From positions 122,340 through 159,507 of the forward strand of contig JAGMBO010000008.1 of NCBI GenBank assembly GCA_023129715.1: 37,168 bases of DNA, read 5' to 3'. The notes under the pieces were generated by a model. It made no database searches and was not told where the DNA came from. It saw only the letters and a program-made list of their open reading frames with translations. This stretch comes from Candidatus Eiseniibacteriota bacterium (GTDB lineage Bacteria > Eisenbacteria > RBG-16-71-46 > CAIMUX01 > WJJG01). Below, piece after piece: positions 22,016 to 30,533 of the stretch. Position numbers and translations under genes: made by a program. Position 1 is the stretch's first letter. Each line of letters begins with the position of its first letter.

Positions 22016-22065
22016 GAAGTGTGTCATCCCGTGCGATGGTCGAAGCTGGGGCCTGGACACTTCGT
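22016..22065 (+). promoter_or_regulatory. Structured mRNA leader element
   Basis: GAAGTGT (22016-22022) and ACACTTC (22059-22065) are perfectly complementary and enclose a smaller CATC-N6-GATG stem, giving a possible multi-branched fold in the leader just after the predicted transcription start. It matches no riboswitch class I recognise. Confidence 0.3.
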
Positions 22066-22126
22066 CCCGCCGCATGGCGATGATGCGTGACCGTTACCAC
22101 TCACGCCTGCATCGTGGAGGTCGCCA

Positions 22127-23884
22127 ATGCGCCCAAGAGCTATCTTTCCGCCGTTGTCTTCCACTCCCGTCGTTCAGATCACCCTGCTCGCGTTGCTCGT
22201 CGCGATCGTCCTCGTTCGGCCCGTGGCTGCCGAGAAGTCCGGCTTGATGTCGTCGACGCATCCGGTGGTCGCTTCGTTTCCGGACAGCCCCGCGAGCCGA
22301 TCGTCGATTTCGAGCAGAGGAGACACCCTCTGGTATGGCGGCGACGACGGCACCGGGGTCGCCTATGAGGGAGGGGTCTGGGACTGGGAGACAATCACCG
22401 GCGATACGTTGCAGGGATGGACGAGTGTCGGGAATGTCGATGACTGGAATGTATACGTCGGATGGGTCTGTGAGGACAGCTTCCTCGTTCACGGCGATCC
22501 GCAGCATTCGATCATCAACGGCTCCGACGGCATGCTCTGGTGCGGCATCCACGAGGACCAGGCCGACTGCGCCGGCTACTACACCGGCATGGGATACGGG
22601 AATAGCTGGTGCCAGACGGCCCAATCTCCGCACCTCACGTACACGCCAATGTCGAGTCCCTTGGTGGAGTTCTCCTATTTCGTAGACACCGAGGTCGACT
22701 ACGACTACGTCTATGTCTATCTCCTATGCTTCGATATCAGCAACGAGCTGATCGACGAGGAAGAGGTCAGCCGCCGGGACGGGTGGGGGTTCACGCCGCA
22801 AGATCCGATATTCTTCAGTCAGCAAGTCCACTTCACAGCCATCCCTGTCCTGACCTATGAAATCGCCTGCGAGATCCGATTCGTCAGTGACCACCTCTGG
22901 TCCGACGAGGACGGCGAGCGCGACAGTGAGTTGGGCGCCTTCGGCCTGGACGACTTCTACCTGAGCAGCGGACTCATGGCGCCGCCAATAGAGTGCGATT
23001 TCGAGACGGGGCCCGATGGCTGGACCTTCGGCATCTGCCCCGAGTGGGGCACGGAGAAGTTCGGCTATCTGGTCGGCGATTCCCTCTGGACGAGTTGGAT
23101 CCCGCCCGAGTGCGGATTCTCGGGCTACGCGTACGGCGTCTTCCATCCCACCCTTCCCTTCGATCCCATCGCACATCGCACCCACGTCCGGACCTTGTCC
23201 GGGCCGGTGCCCCACTCCAGTCTGCTGCCCCCGCAGTGGAGCCAACCGGTCGTGCGCGGCCACCTCGCCACCGGGGATGGGGCAGGCTACATTGACTACC
23301 GCTTTGGGATGACCTACTTCCCCCACTACTTCGACGGCTGCGCCGTCCCGCAATGGTCGCGCGTCCTCTGGGATCCCCTCTATACGCCTCTGACGCCGGA
23401 CTGCACCGAGTTCCTGTGGACGCCCGAGCAGGTTCCGACCGAGTGGGATTCGGTACGGTTTGCCGTTGAGTGCGAAGTCCGCAGCACGCCCGGCCCCCTG
23501 AGCTTCCACGGCTCGCCGCTCTTCGACAATGTGCAGGTTGGGCAGTTCGATTCGCAGCCGAGCGGGATCGAGGATCGGGATGAGCCTCAGGGTACGAATG
23601 CACTCGTCGATCGCCTCGAGCCGGTCCGCCCCAATCCGCTGAACGAATCAGCACGGATTGGCTTCCGCCTGGCCGCAGAGCAGCCGGCCACGCTCGTGAT
23701 TGTCGATTCCGCCGGGCGCCGCGTCCGCACGCTGCACCGCGGGCGACTTCCCGCGGGTGAGCACAGCCTGGTCTGGGACGGACAGGACGATCAGGGAAAT
23801 CCGGCCGGCGCGGGTGCCTTTTGGGCCCGTCTCGAGTTGGGCAACGGTCGCTCGCTCAGCCGCAGGGTAATCCGGTTGCGCTAG
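22127..23884 (+). CDS. Secreted protein with C-terminal FlgD-Ig / sorting-like domain
   Basis: The 585-residue protein has a signal peptide (hydrophobic core about 15-30, probable cleavage after VAA35). The middle is rich in Trp, Tyr, Asp and Gly and appears to hold two beta-sandwich (jelly-roll/MAM-like) domains, about 75-285 and 286-470; I do not recognise a catalytic motif. The last 85 residues (LEPVRPNPLNESARIGFRLA to the end) form a FlgD-Ig/type-A sorting-like domain with GRRVRTLHRG and AGEHSLVWDGQD, the same kind seen on the beta-helix protein at 32.5 kb. In Bacteroidota such tails direct type IX secretion; whether this organism has that system is not shown here. GGAGG precedes the ATG and an operator-like promoter lies upstream. 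Confidence 0.8.
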   Translation: MRPRAIFPPLSSTPVVQITLLALLVAIVLVRPVAAEKSGLMSSTHPVVASFPDSPASRSSISSRGDTLWYGGDDGTGVAYEGGVWDWETITGDTLQGWTSVGNVDDWNVYVGWVCEDSFLVHGDPQHSIINGSDGMLWCGIHEDQADCAGYYTGMGYGNSWCQTAQSPHLTYTPMSSPLVEFSYFVDTEVDYDYVYVYLLCFDISNELIDEEEVSRRDGWGFTPQDPIFFSQQVHFTAIPVLTYEIACEIRFVSDHLWSDEDGERDSELGAFGLDDFYLSSGLMAPPIECDFETGPDGWTFGICPEWGTEKFGYLVGDSLWTSWIPPECGFSGYAYGVFHPTLPFDPIAHRTHVRTLSGPVPHSSLLPPQWSQPVVRGHLATGDGAGYIDYRFGMTYFPHYFDGCAVPQWSRVLWDPLYTPLTPDCTEFLWTPEQVPTEWDSVRFAVECEVRSTPGPLSFHGSPLFDNVQVGQFDSQPSGIEDRDEPQGTNALVDRLEPVRPNPLNESARIGFRLAAEQPATLVIVDSAGRRVRTLHRGRLPAGEHSLVWDGQDDQGNPAGAGAFWARLELGNGRSLSRRVIRLR

Positions 23885-23956
23885 AGTGAGAGCTGTCATG
23901 CGAGGCATTCACCATCCGCGATGCCGGACCGCACGCATCAAGAGGCAGGCGGTACC

Positions 23957-25276
23957 CTAGGGATTCTCCGGTTGGGCGCGTAGCTGCCGGAGCTGGGGGT
24001 TCTCCGGATCCAGCTCTTCCCAGCGTGCCAGAATGCGCGCAAGCCATTCGCGCTCTTCGTGGAAGATGAGGAACTGTGCCGCGCGCTGGAAGTAGGCCGC
24101 CCCGTCTCGCGGCGGCTCCTCCATGGAGAGGGCTTCCCCGACTTTGGCCAGCAAGACGCCGTAGTTGGTGCCGAGCTTGGCCACCGCCATCTCGCGCTCC
24201 CAGTCGATTTGCGGATCGGTGATCGAGTCCAGTCGATAGACCGAGTCGAGCAACTCGCGCGTGCGCGCAACGTCGAGCTCTGCATCAACCACCGCCGCTT
24301 CTGTCCCGGGGAGGATCCGCTCGAGGAGTCCTTCCAGCAGGCGCCGGCCGGGCAGGATCTTGCAGGACCCATAGACCGTTACGGCATAGCAGATGGATCG
24401 CGGCCAACTCGCCTCTTCGAGCTGAGCGTAGAGATGTCGCTGCATCTGAGCAGAGACCAGGTCGTCCTTGGTGGCCTTCAGCGCATCGATCTCCGCATCG
24501 CCCAGCGTGATCGGCAACCCCTTCCCGCGCAGGTAGCGGATGTACCACTTGGTGTTGAGCAAGGAGAGATTGACGATCGCGACATCGGGACGCACGCCCT
24601 CGAGGACCTGAATCGCCAAGGGCGGATAGGTGTCATTGTCGCCATTGGTGAAGATGATCGCCGCCGGCGGCGCCCCCGCGAGCATGTTGTAGGCATAGTC
24701 GTAAAGTGGCTTGGAGATGTCGCCCAGCGCCACCATCCGCTCGAGACTCGAAGCTGCCTGCTCGAAACGGCCCGTGCGCATCGAGGTCATCCAGAGGTTG
24801 TAGTAGATCTCGGGATTCTCGGGCGCCGTCGCCGCCGCACGCAGCAGCCGTCCATGCGACAGCTCCCAGTCGGCCCCATCGGCGTGCTCCATACACTGCA
24901 TTTGCACATAGGCGTTGATCGCGCGCGCATCGGTCGAATCGAGGGCAAAGGCATGTCGGTATTTCTCATTGGCCGCCCCGGTCTCGCCCGCGTAGCGTAG
25001 CGCATCGCCCCACTCGACGAAGACGAACGGGTCCTGAGAATGGGCGCGGGCATGCGTCTCCCACTGATCGGCCAATTCGCGATAGCGTTCCGTGGAAAAG
25101 ATCTGGTGACGCAAGGAGAGCACCTCGGGCGGCGCCTCGGCCGAGCCGCGCGAGCAGGCACTGAAGGCGAGCGAGACGGCCAGCGCCGTCAGCGCGATTG
25201 CCCACCCCAGGTCGAGCCTCCCTGCCGGCGCGGGAGCGCGCCGCGAACAGTGCGTTTTCCACGAACCGATGACCAT
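23957..25276 (-). CDS. Lipoprotein with TPR-like region and DUF2723-type motif
   Basis: The 439-residue product has a basic N-terminus, a membrane segment (about 23-39) and a lipobox FSAC with Cys41. Residues about 60-190 look like helical TPR repeats. At 207-218 it has IIFTNGDNDTYP and at 236-246 NLSLLNTKWYI, the pattern found in the soluble C-terminal part of DUF2723 (GT117) membrane glycosyltransferase-like proteins; the multi-pass part is absent here. It is therefore likely an outer- or inner-membrane-anchored periplasmic protein of unknown activity. The start 25276 is chosen because GGAGGAGAC directly precedes it; a longer frame extends into a 16-bp repeat array. The N-terminal segment CSRRAPAP has a second copy upstream, suggesting duplication of the gene's 5' end. 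Confidence 0.7.
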   Translation of the reverse strand: MVIGSWKTHCSRRAPAPAGRLDLGWAIALTALAVSLAFSACSRGSAEAPPEVLSLRHQIFSTERYRELADQWETHARAHSQDPFVFVEWGDALRYAGETGAANEKYRHAFALDSTDARAINAYVQMQCMEHADGADWELSHGRLLRAAATAPENPEIYYNLWMTSMRTGRFEQAASSLERMVALGDISKPLYDYAYNMLAGAPPAAIIFTNGDNDTYPPLAIQVLEGVRPDVAIVNLSLLNTKWYIRYLRGKGLPITLGDAEIDALKATKDDLVSAQMQRHLYAQLEEASWPRSICYAVTVYGSCKILPGRRLLEGLLERILPGTEAAVVDAELDVARTRELLDSVYRLDSITDPQIDWEREMAVAKLGTNYGVLLAKVGEALSMEEPPRDGAAYFQRAAQFLIFHEEREWLARILARWEELDPENPQLRQLRAQPENP

Positions 25277-25654
25277 GTCTCCTCCGGCCATGCTGGATTC
25301 CCGTATTGGCGCCGGAGCGCGCCGCGAGCAACCATCGTCGCCAGCACCCATCGCCACCAGCAACCATCGTCGCGAGCAATCAGCGCCACGAGCAATCAGC
25401 GCCGCGAGCAACCATCGTCGCCAGCACCCATCGCCGCAAGGGGCGACCGGTCTGTCTGCGGATGTAACGCCCACGATAGCAGCGCAGTTCAACGGACGGG
25501 CCGAGAATGGTCGAGAGAATCGAACTTTCCCGACGGCGAGGCGTTATCGAGTCAGGGGGCATCCAACTTCGCTCCCCAGGAGCTACAAGACGGCATGGCC
25601 GGGGGGCACGAAACGATGCAGACACCCGGCCCGGGCACTCGCTAAGGTCTTGCC
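25277..25654. other. 378-bp divergent gap between the lipoprotein and sigma-factor genes
   Basis: No convincing gene. The left part contains a diverged copy (25302-25337) of the lipoprotein gene's own 5' coding segment (25217-25252) and then a 16-bp repeat array (25326-25437). The right part (25438-25654) should hold both divergent promoters, but I see no pair of elements strong enough to name. Confidence 0.5.
25326..25437. repeat. 16-bp direct repeat, seven copies
   Basis: Seven consecutive 16-bp units, variants of GAGCAACCATCGTCGC, CAGCACCCATCGCCAC and GAGCAATCAGCGCCAC. The block gagcaaccatcgtcgc+cagcacccatcgcc occurs twice, 80 bp (five units) apart. Confidence 0.92.
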
Positions 25655-26365
25655 GTGAGCAGATTCGCCGGACACAGGCAGCGCCCCCGCCCGGAGGAGA
25701 CGTCGTTGGGAAGACCCTGCGACACCTCGCGCTCTGCGGAGCCCGACGATGCCGGGCTTCTCCGGAGCGTGGGGGCGGGCAGCGAACCGGCCTTCCGCAC
25801 CCTCTTCGATCGTTGGAGCCCCCGCCTCGGGCGCTTCCTCTTCCGGGTCGCGGGATCGCGTGAGACAGGCGAGGACCTGCTCCAAGAGGCCTTCGTGCGC
25901 ATCGTGCACGCCGCGCCCCGCTTTGAGCCCCGAGGTTCGGTGGGCGCCTGGATGTATCGGATCTGCGCCAACCTCGCCTACAGCCACTGGCGGCGGCAAC
26001 GCGCCCGCGCCGCGGCGATCCCCTGCAAACCGCTCGTCCTCGAGAGCCTTCCCGCGACGTCGGCCGAAGCTCCCGACCGGATGCGTCTCTCCCGGGCGTT
26101 CAGCGAGGACGTCGGCCGGGCGCTCGAGCGACTCTCGCGCAACCACCGGGTCGTCTTTCTCCTGAAGGCCCAGCAAGGTCTGACCTACGCGGAGATCGGC
26201 GAGATCCTGCAGTGCCCGGAGGGAACCGCCAAGTCACGATTCCATTACGCCGTCCGGCATCTGCGGGCGGCACTGCAAGAATGGCGACCCCGAGGAGTCG
26301 CCGATTCCTCCGCCGCCCCCCGGGAGCATCCGGGAAGGGCGCGCCCACGGGAGGTCCAACCATGA
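25655..26365 (+). CDS. ECF-type RNA polymerase sigma factor
   Basis: The 236-residue protein has sigma region 2 at about 45-115 (ETGEDLLQEAFVRIVHAAPRF, then WMYRICANLAYSHWRR) and region 4 at about 155-208 (LERLSRNHRVVFLLKAQQGL, YAEIGEILQCPEGTAKSR), joined by a short linker without region 3, as in group 4 sigma factors. It has a 30-residue low-complexity N-terminus and an Arg/Pro-rich tail. The start GTG 25655 has AAGG nearby; a later start within the N-terminal tail is possible. Its stop overlaps the start of the anti-sigma factor gene (ATGA). The promoter it recognises cannot be told from this window. Confidence 0.92.
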   Translation: MSRFAGHRQRPRPEETSLGRPCDTSRSAEPDDAGLLRSVGAGSEPAFRTLFDRWSPRLGRFLFRVAGSRETGEDLLQEAFVRIVHAAPRFEPRGSVGAWMYRICANLAYSHWRRQRARAAAIPCKPLVLESLPATSAEAPDRMRLSRAFSEDVGRALERLSRNHRVVFLLKAQQGLTYAEIGEILQCPEGTAKSRFHYAVRHLRAALQEWRPRGVADSSAAPREHPGRARPREVQP

Positions 26366-26985
26366 ACTGCGAACAGTGGCGGGATATCATAGTCGACCTG
26401 CTGGCCGGCGAGCTCGATGAGGAGCAGGCCATCCAGGCCGAGCAGCACATCGCGGAATGCGACGCCTGCGCCGAGGAGGAGCGACTCCTGCGAGCCACGC
26501 TGAGCGCCGCGGCTCCACCGGTCGAAGGCATCCCCTCGATGCGCCTGCGCGAGCGCGTGCTGGAGACATTCCGGCGTCACCAGCCCGAGCCGGCGGCGGC
26601 GATCGCCGCGACCCCCTCGCTCGGCGGGCGTCTGCGCCACCTGCTGGCACGTCCGCTGCCGACCTACGCGGCCGCGTCACTGGCCGTCCTCGCGCTTCTC
26701 GCCGGCCTCTGGCTCGCCGGACCCGGGGGGATCGTGCCCGGATCGCTGGCCCCGGGGATCGACCGTCAGACCGCGCCCGGTGCGGGATTCGACGGCGGAT
26801 CGTCGTCGCCCGATCCCCCGGGATGGATCTCCGCACCCTCCGATACGGGAGGCGCGGAGACGCCGCGAGGCGAGAATCTCGCGATTCACCTCCCGCGAGC
26901 CTCGCGCACCCTGGAGACGCGTTTCGTCTCAACGCCATCGGATGCGATCGCCCCGCGTTGGAGTATCACACCCGACAGCCTCTAG
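26362..26985 (+). CDS. Zinc-finger anti-sigma factor
   Basis: The 207-residue protein starts with a ZAS/zf-HC2 domain: HIAECDAC at 29-36 gives the H-x3-C-x2-C motif (His29, Cys33, Cys36, with Cys3 a possible fourth ligand). A single membrane helix follows at about 103-121, then a Pro/Gly/Ser-rich extracytoplasmic tail without a recognised sensor domain. Such proteins hold the partner ECF sigma factor inactive at the membrane until a signal releases it, in some families by thiol oxidation. GGGAGG lies seven bases before the ATG, and the four-base overlap with the sigma gene ensures balanced synthesis. It ends five bases before the convergent tyrS. Confidence 0.9.
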   Translation: MNCEQWRDIIVDLLAGELDEEQAIQAEQHIAECDACAEEERLLRATLSAAAPPVEGIPSMRLRERVLETFRRHQPEPAAAIAATPSLGGRLRHLLARPLPTYAAASLAVLALLAGLWLAGPGGIVPGSLAPGIDRQTAPGAGFDGGSSSPDPPGWISAPSDTGGAETPRGENLAIHLPRASRTLETRFVSTPSDAIAPRWSITPDSL

Positions 26986-26990
26986 GTGAT

Positions 26991-28253
26991 CTAACCGCTC
27001 AGTCGGTAGTACCGGCGCTTGCCCAGCCGCACGAGCAACCCTTCGGCGGGGATCTCGGCTACCGCATCGGTGTCGTGCACCGGCTCCTGCTCGACGTAGA
27101 AGCCTCCCTGGCTGATCAGCCGGCGCGCCTCGCCCTTCGACTTGGTCAGATGGAGTCCCGCGAGCAGATCCACCCAGGTCGCACCTCGCAGCTCCGCCGG
27201 AACTTCGACCTCGGGCACCTCGTCGGGGGCCTCCTTCTGCTGGACGACTTGACGGAACTGGTCGGCCGCCTGGGCCGCAGCCGTCTCCCCGTGATACTGG
27301 CTGACCAGGTTCCAGGCGAGCTCCTTCTTGACCTCCATCGGGTTCTCACCCGCCTTGAGTCGCACGAGCAGTTCGTCGACTCTGCTCGGCGAGAGCGAGC
27401 TGGTCAGTTCGATATACTCGGCGAAATGCTCATCGGAGATCCGCATCGTCTTGCCGAACATGTCGACCGGGTCGTCGCCGATATTGATCGTGTTGCCGTA
27501 GGACTTCGACATCTTGCGCCCATCGGTGCCGATGATGATCGGATTGGTGATCATCGCATGCGGCGGATCGTCGAAGTGCTCCTGGATCGCCCGGCCGGCA
27601 AGCATGTTGAAGTGCTGGTCATACGAACCGACCTGGACGTCGCATTTCAGCGCATAGGCGTCATAGCCCTGCATCAAGGCATAGAGCGCCTCGTGGAAGC
27701 GCAGGGACTCGCCGCGCTCCATGCGCTGCTGAAAATCACGCCGGGCGATGATCTGCTTCATCGGGAAGATGCTCGCCAGCTCGATCAGGTCGGCAAAGGA
27801 GAGCTGGGCGAGCCACTCCCCGTTGTAACGCACCTCGGTCTTGCGGGAATCGAGGATGCGGAAGGCCTGCTCGGTGTAGCCCTCGGCCAGCTTGAGGACC
27901 TCCTCGTGACTGAAGCGATGGCGTTCACTCGCCTGCCCACTGGGGTCGCCGATCGTCGCCGTGTAGTCGCCGATCAGGAAGATGACCTGGTGGCCGAGTT
28001 CCTGGAACTTGCGCAGCTTCTGCAGCGGCACGAAGTGGCCCACGTGGAGGTCGGTGCCCGTCGGATCAACGCCGAGATAGACGCGCAGCGGGCGTCCCAG
28101 CTTAAGCTTTGCCCGCAGCTCCTCGCGCATCTGCGCGCGGAGGCCGCGCTCCCCGGAATCCAGCTCTCCCCACTCGGCGGTCTCATCGGCGAAGCGGGTG
28201 CCCCGCATCAGGATCTCGAGCTGCTCTTCCACCGGCCTGAATGACTCCGCCAC
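26991..28253 (-). CDS. tyrS: Tyrosyl-tRNA synthetase
   Basis: This class I enzyme charges tRNA-Tyr. The 420-residue protein has the HIGH-type motif HVGH at 70-73, the KMSKS motif exactly at 247-251, and a C-terminal S4 RNA-binding domain from about 355. The insertions and the PHAMITNPIIIGTDGRKMSK block resemble the TyrZ (TyrRZ) subgroup rather than E. coli TyrS. The start is placed at GTG 28253, preceded by GGGAGGCACG; an upstream TTG at 28268 overlaps that ribosome site. It follows rtcB by 53 bases on the same strand, and its 3' end meets the anti-sigma gene almost without a gap. Confidence 0.95.
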   Translation of the reverse strand: MAESFRPVEEQLEILMRGTRFADETAEWGELDSGERGLRAQMREELRAKLKLGRPLRVYLGVDPTGTDLHVGHFVPLQKLRKFQELGHQVIFLIGDYTATIGDPSGQASERHRFSHEEVLKLAEGYTEQAFRILDSRKTEVRYNGEWLAQLSFADLIELASIFPMKQIIARRDFQQRMERGESLRFHEALYALMQGYDAYALKCDVQVGSYDQHFNMLAGRAIQEHFDDPPHAMITNPIIIGTDGRKMSKSYGNTINIGDDPVDMFGKTMRISDEHFAEYIELTSSLSPSRVDELLVRLKAGENPMEVKKELAWNLVSQYHGETAAAQAADQFRQVVQQKEAPDEVPEVEVPAELRGATWVDLLAGLHLTKSKGEARRLISQGGFYVEQEPVHDTDAVAEIPAEGLLVRLGKRRYYRLSG

Positions 28254-28306
28254 CGTGCCTCCCTTCAACCGATCCCTCGCCTGCCGGCGGCTCTCGATCC
28301 CGCCGA

Positions 28307-29755
28307 CTATCCCTTGATCACCGCCAACGGGCGCAGGCGGGCAACCTTCAGACTCAAGCCCGCCTGATGCATCACCTCGACGACGTCCCCGACGTTCTTG
28401 TAGGCCTCACTCATCTCTTCGGCCACCGTGCCCCGGTCTTTCGCCATCACCAGCACGCCTTGCCGGCGCATCTCCCCGATCAGATCCCGCCCCCGGAAGC
28501 GACGCGTCGCCGCCCGCCGGGACATCACCCGCCCGGCCCCATGGCAGGACGACCCGAAGGTCGCCGCCAGCGAGGCCTCCTGGCCGACGCAGATGAAGGA
28601 CTCCGACCCCATGTCGCCCGGCACCAGGACCGGCTGCCCTACTCGCCACGGGTTCTTTACATTACGGGGGGGATAGGCACGCGTTGCCCCCTTGCGATGG
28701 ACGCACAGGCGCCGCTGCTCGCCATCGACGTCGTGATCCTCGAGCTTGGCGATGTTGTGGCAGACGTCATAGAGCAGGCGCAGGCCGAGTTCGCGTGGAC
28801 TCGCCCCGAGCGCTTCGAGCAGGGCCCGTTCGGCAAGTGCCATGATCGTCTGCCGGTTGGCCCAAGCATAGTTGGCTGCACAGGCCATCGCCCCCAGATA
28901 GCGCCGGCCCTCCTCCGACTCGACCGGCGCACAGGCGAGCTGGCGGTCGGGCAGGTCGAGATGATAGCGGCGCACGGCACGCGCCATCACCTTCAGGTAA
29001 TCGTCGCAGACCTGATGGCCGAAGCCGCGCGAGCCGGTGTGGATCTGGACGACGATCTGGTTGGCATGCAGGCCGAACTCGGCCGCGGCGTCTTCATGGA
29101 AGATCTCCTCGACGACATCGATCTCGCCGAAGTGATTGCCCGATCCCAGGGTGCCGAGCTGCGCGCGGCCGCGCTCGCGGGCACGCTCGCTGACCACGGA
29201 GGGATCGGCCCCTTCGAGACAACCCCCCTCTTCGGTGTGCTCGAGATCGCCTGCCTGTCCATACCCCTGCCCCACGGCCCAGCGGGCGCCTTGGCGCATG
29301 ACCCGATCGAGTTCCTTGCTCGAGACCTTGGCGATCGCCCCCGCGCTCCCCACCCCGGTCGGAATGTGCCGAAACATCGCCTGGACCATGCGCTCGAGCT
29401 TGCCGCGCACTTCATCGGCCTCGAGTGCGGTCGTCAGCGCGCGCACGCCGCAGTTGATGTCGTAGCCGACGCCCCCCGGCGAGACGACCCCACCCGCAGC
29501 CGGATCGGTGGCCGCCACCCCACCGATCGGGAAGCCGTAGCCCCAGTGAATATCGGGCATCGCCAGCGAGTAGCCGACGATCCCGGGCAGGTGGGCGACG
29601 TTGCGCACCTGGGCCAGGCCCCCCTCGCCGCGCACCTGATCGAGCATCGCCGCGCTGCAATAGATCCGCCCCGGCACGCGCATCGGATCCTCGCGCGGGA
29701 TCTCATAGAGATAGTCGGTGACCTTCTTCAAGGGAATCGTCTCACCCTTGTCCAT
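28307..29755 (-). CDS. rtcB: RNA-splicing ligase RtcB
   Basis: RtcB joins RNA 2',3'-cyclic phosphate or 3'-phosphate ends to 5'-OH ends with GTP and Mn2+. The 482-residue protein has the metal ligands Asp99 and Cys102 in GYDINCGVR, His208 in GSGNHFGE and His239 in IHTGSRGFGH, His333 in YDVCHNIA, and the guanylylated histidine His405 in SSCHGAGR; it ends in the conserved lysine-glycine (VIKG). GGAGGTGACCC precedes the ATG at 29755. Archease, its activating partner, lies directly upstream on the same strand, which is the classic RtcB operon. No RtcA or RtcR gene is next to it. Confidence 0.97.
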   Translation of the reverse strand: MDKGETIPLKKVTDYLYEIPREDPMRVPGRIYCSAAMLDQVRGEGGLAQVRNVAHLPGIVGYSLAMPDIHWGYGFPIGGVAATDPAAGGVVSPGGVGYDINCGVRALTTALEADEVRGKLERMVQAMFRHIPTGVGSAGAIAKVSSKELDRVMRQGARWAVGQGYGQAGDLEHTEEGGCLEGADPSVVSERARERGRAQLGTLGSGNHFGEIDVVEEIFHEDAAAEFGLHANQIVVQIHTGSRGFGHQVCDDYLKVMARAVRRYHLDLPDRQLACAPVESEEGRRYLGAMACAANYAWANRQTIMALAERALLEALGASPRELGLRLLYDVCHNIAKLEDHDVDGEQRRLCVHRKGATRAYPPRNVKNPWRVGQPVLVPGDMGSESFICVGQEASLAATFGSSCHGAGRVMSRRAATRRFRGRDLIGEMRRQGVLVMAKDRGTVAEEMSEAYKNVGDVVEVMHQAGLSLKVARLRPLAVIKG

Positions 29756-29895
29756 GGGTCACCTCCGCTCTCGCCGCGCACCCCGGGGGCTTCACGATTC
29801 GGCCGCCTCGGGTTCCTGCGGCTCGCGGTCGTGCGCCTCACGGTCCTTCCGCTTCACGACCCTGTGCCTCGCCGCCAGTCCGTCCGACTTCGCCT

Positions 29896-30357
29896 CTACG
29901 TGTCGAGCACGACCGTCACCTCGTAGGCCCCCGTCTCCCCGGGCAGGATCCGCAGCCCATGATAGGTGGCCGCCTTGATCTCGGTGCCGCCGGGGTGACG
30001 GCGGGGATCGAAACGCTCGCCGTGCACGGTGGCCTCCAGAAGATAGGCCGTCCCCTGCCGCTCGATGCGCAGCCGGCGGCAGTCGGCCAGCAGAAACTGC
30101 TCGGTCTCGAAGCGATAGAGCAGCTCGCCCAGCCAAGCTACCAGCAACTCTTCCAGATCGATCCCCTCGATCCGCAGCTCGTGCCGCTCGACCGCTGAGA
30201 CCTGCTCCGGGTCGGTCAGGAAGCTCACCAGCCCGAGAGCCGCCTGGCGGAAGAGCCCCTCGAGATCAGCGGCCCAGATCCGCAGGGCGACGTCGGCCGT
30301 GTGATCGACCGGCTCGAACCCCTCGCCGCCCGGCTCACGCCGCTCCTCGACCGTCAC
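29896..30357 (-). CDS. Archease, RtcB activator
   Basis: Archease speeds guanylylation of RtcB and allows multiple turnovers. The 153-residue protein has the family signature DHTADVALRIW at 18-28 with its acidic metal ligands, the middle block LDLEELLVAWLGELLYRFE, the later KAATYHGL and the C-terminal Asp in VTVVLDT. It starts at GTG 30357 with GGGAGGGGCAATC before it. The 140-bp gap to rtcB carries faintly repetitive sequence with a period near 29 bp but no gene. Pairing with RtcB makes the assignment firm. Confidence 0.95.
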   Translation of the reverse strand: MTVEERREPGGEGFEPVDHTADVALRIWAADLEGLFRQAALGLVSFLTDPEQVSAVERHELRIEGIDLEELLVAWLGELLYRFETEQFLLADCRRLRIERQGTAYLLEATVHGERFDPRRHPGGTEIKAATYHGLRILPGETGAYEVTVVLDT

Positions 30358-30502
30358 GATTGCCCCTCCCGGCTCTCTCCGGCATTCAGTCAGGGAACCT
30401 CAGGCGTCGCGCAGCGTGCATAGTAGCGCAGGCGTGGGAGCCCACTCCAGCAACAGATCCTGAATCTCAAGAGCCGGCGGCGCCCGGGACTCGAGATTCG
30501 GC

Positions 30503-30520
30503 GATCACAGGCTTGTGATC
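30503..30520. promoter_or_regulatory. Palindromic operator candidate
   Basis: GATCACA-GGCT-TGTGATC is a perfect 7-4-7 inverted repeat in the divergent gap. Its half-sites resemble Crp/Fnr half-sites in the outward orientation, so the binding protein is uncertain. It could also form an RNA hairpin. Confidence 0.35.
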
Positions 30521-30533
30521 TCCCCCACCCCAC

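Noticed and set aside
25277-25492. N-terminal extension of the DUF2723-type lipoprotein
   Set aside because: It is the translated 16-bp repeat array. A strong ribosome site and signal peptide mark the start at 25276.
26457-29926. Two long plus-strand frames opposite tyrS and rtcB
   Set aside because: They are antisense to fully conserved enzymes and show His/Arg/Asp-rich shadow composition, without ribosome sites.
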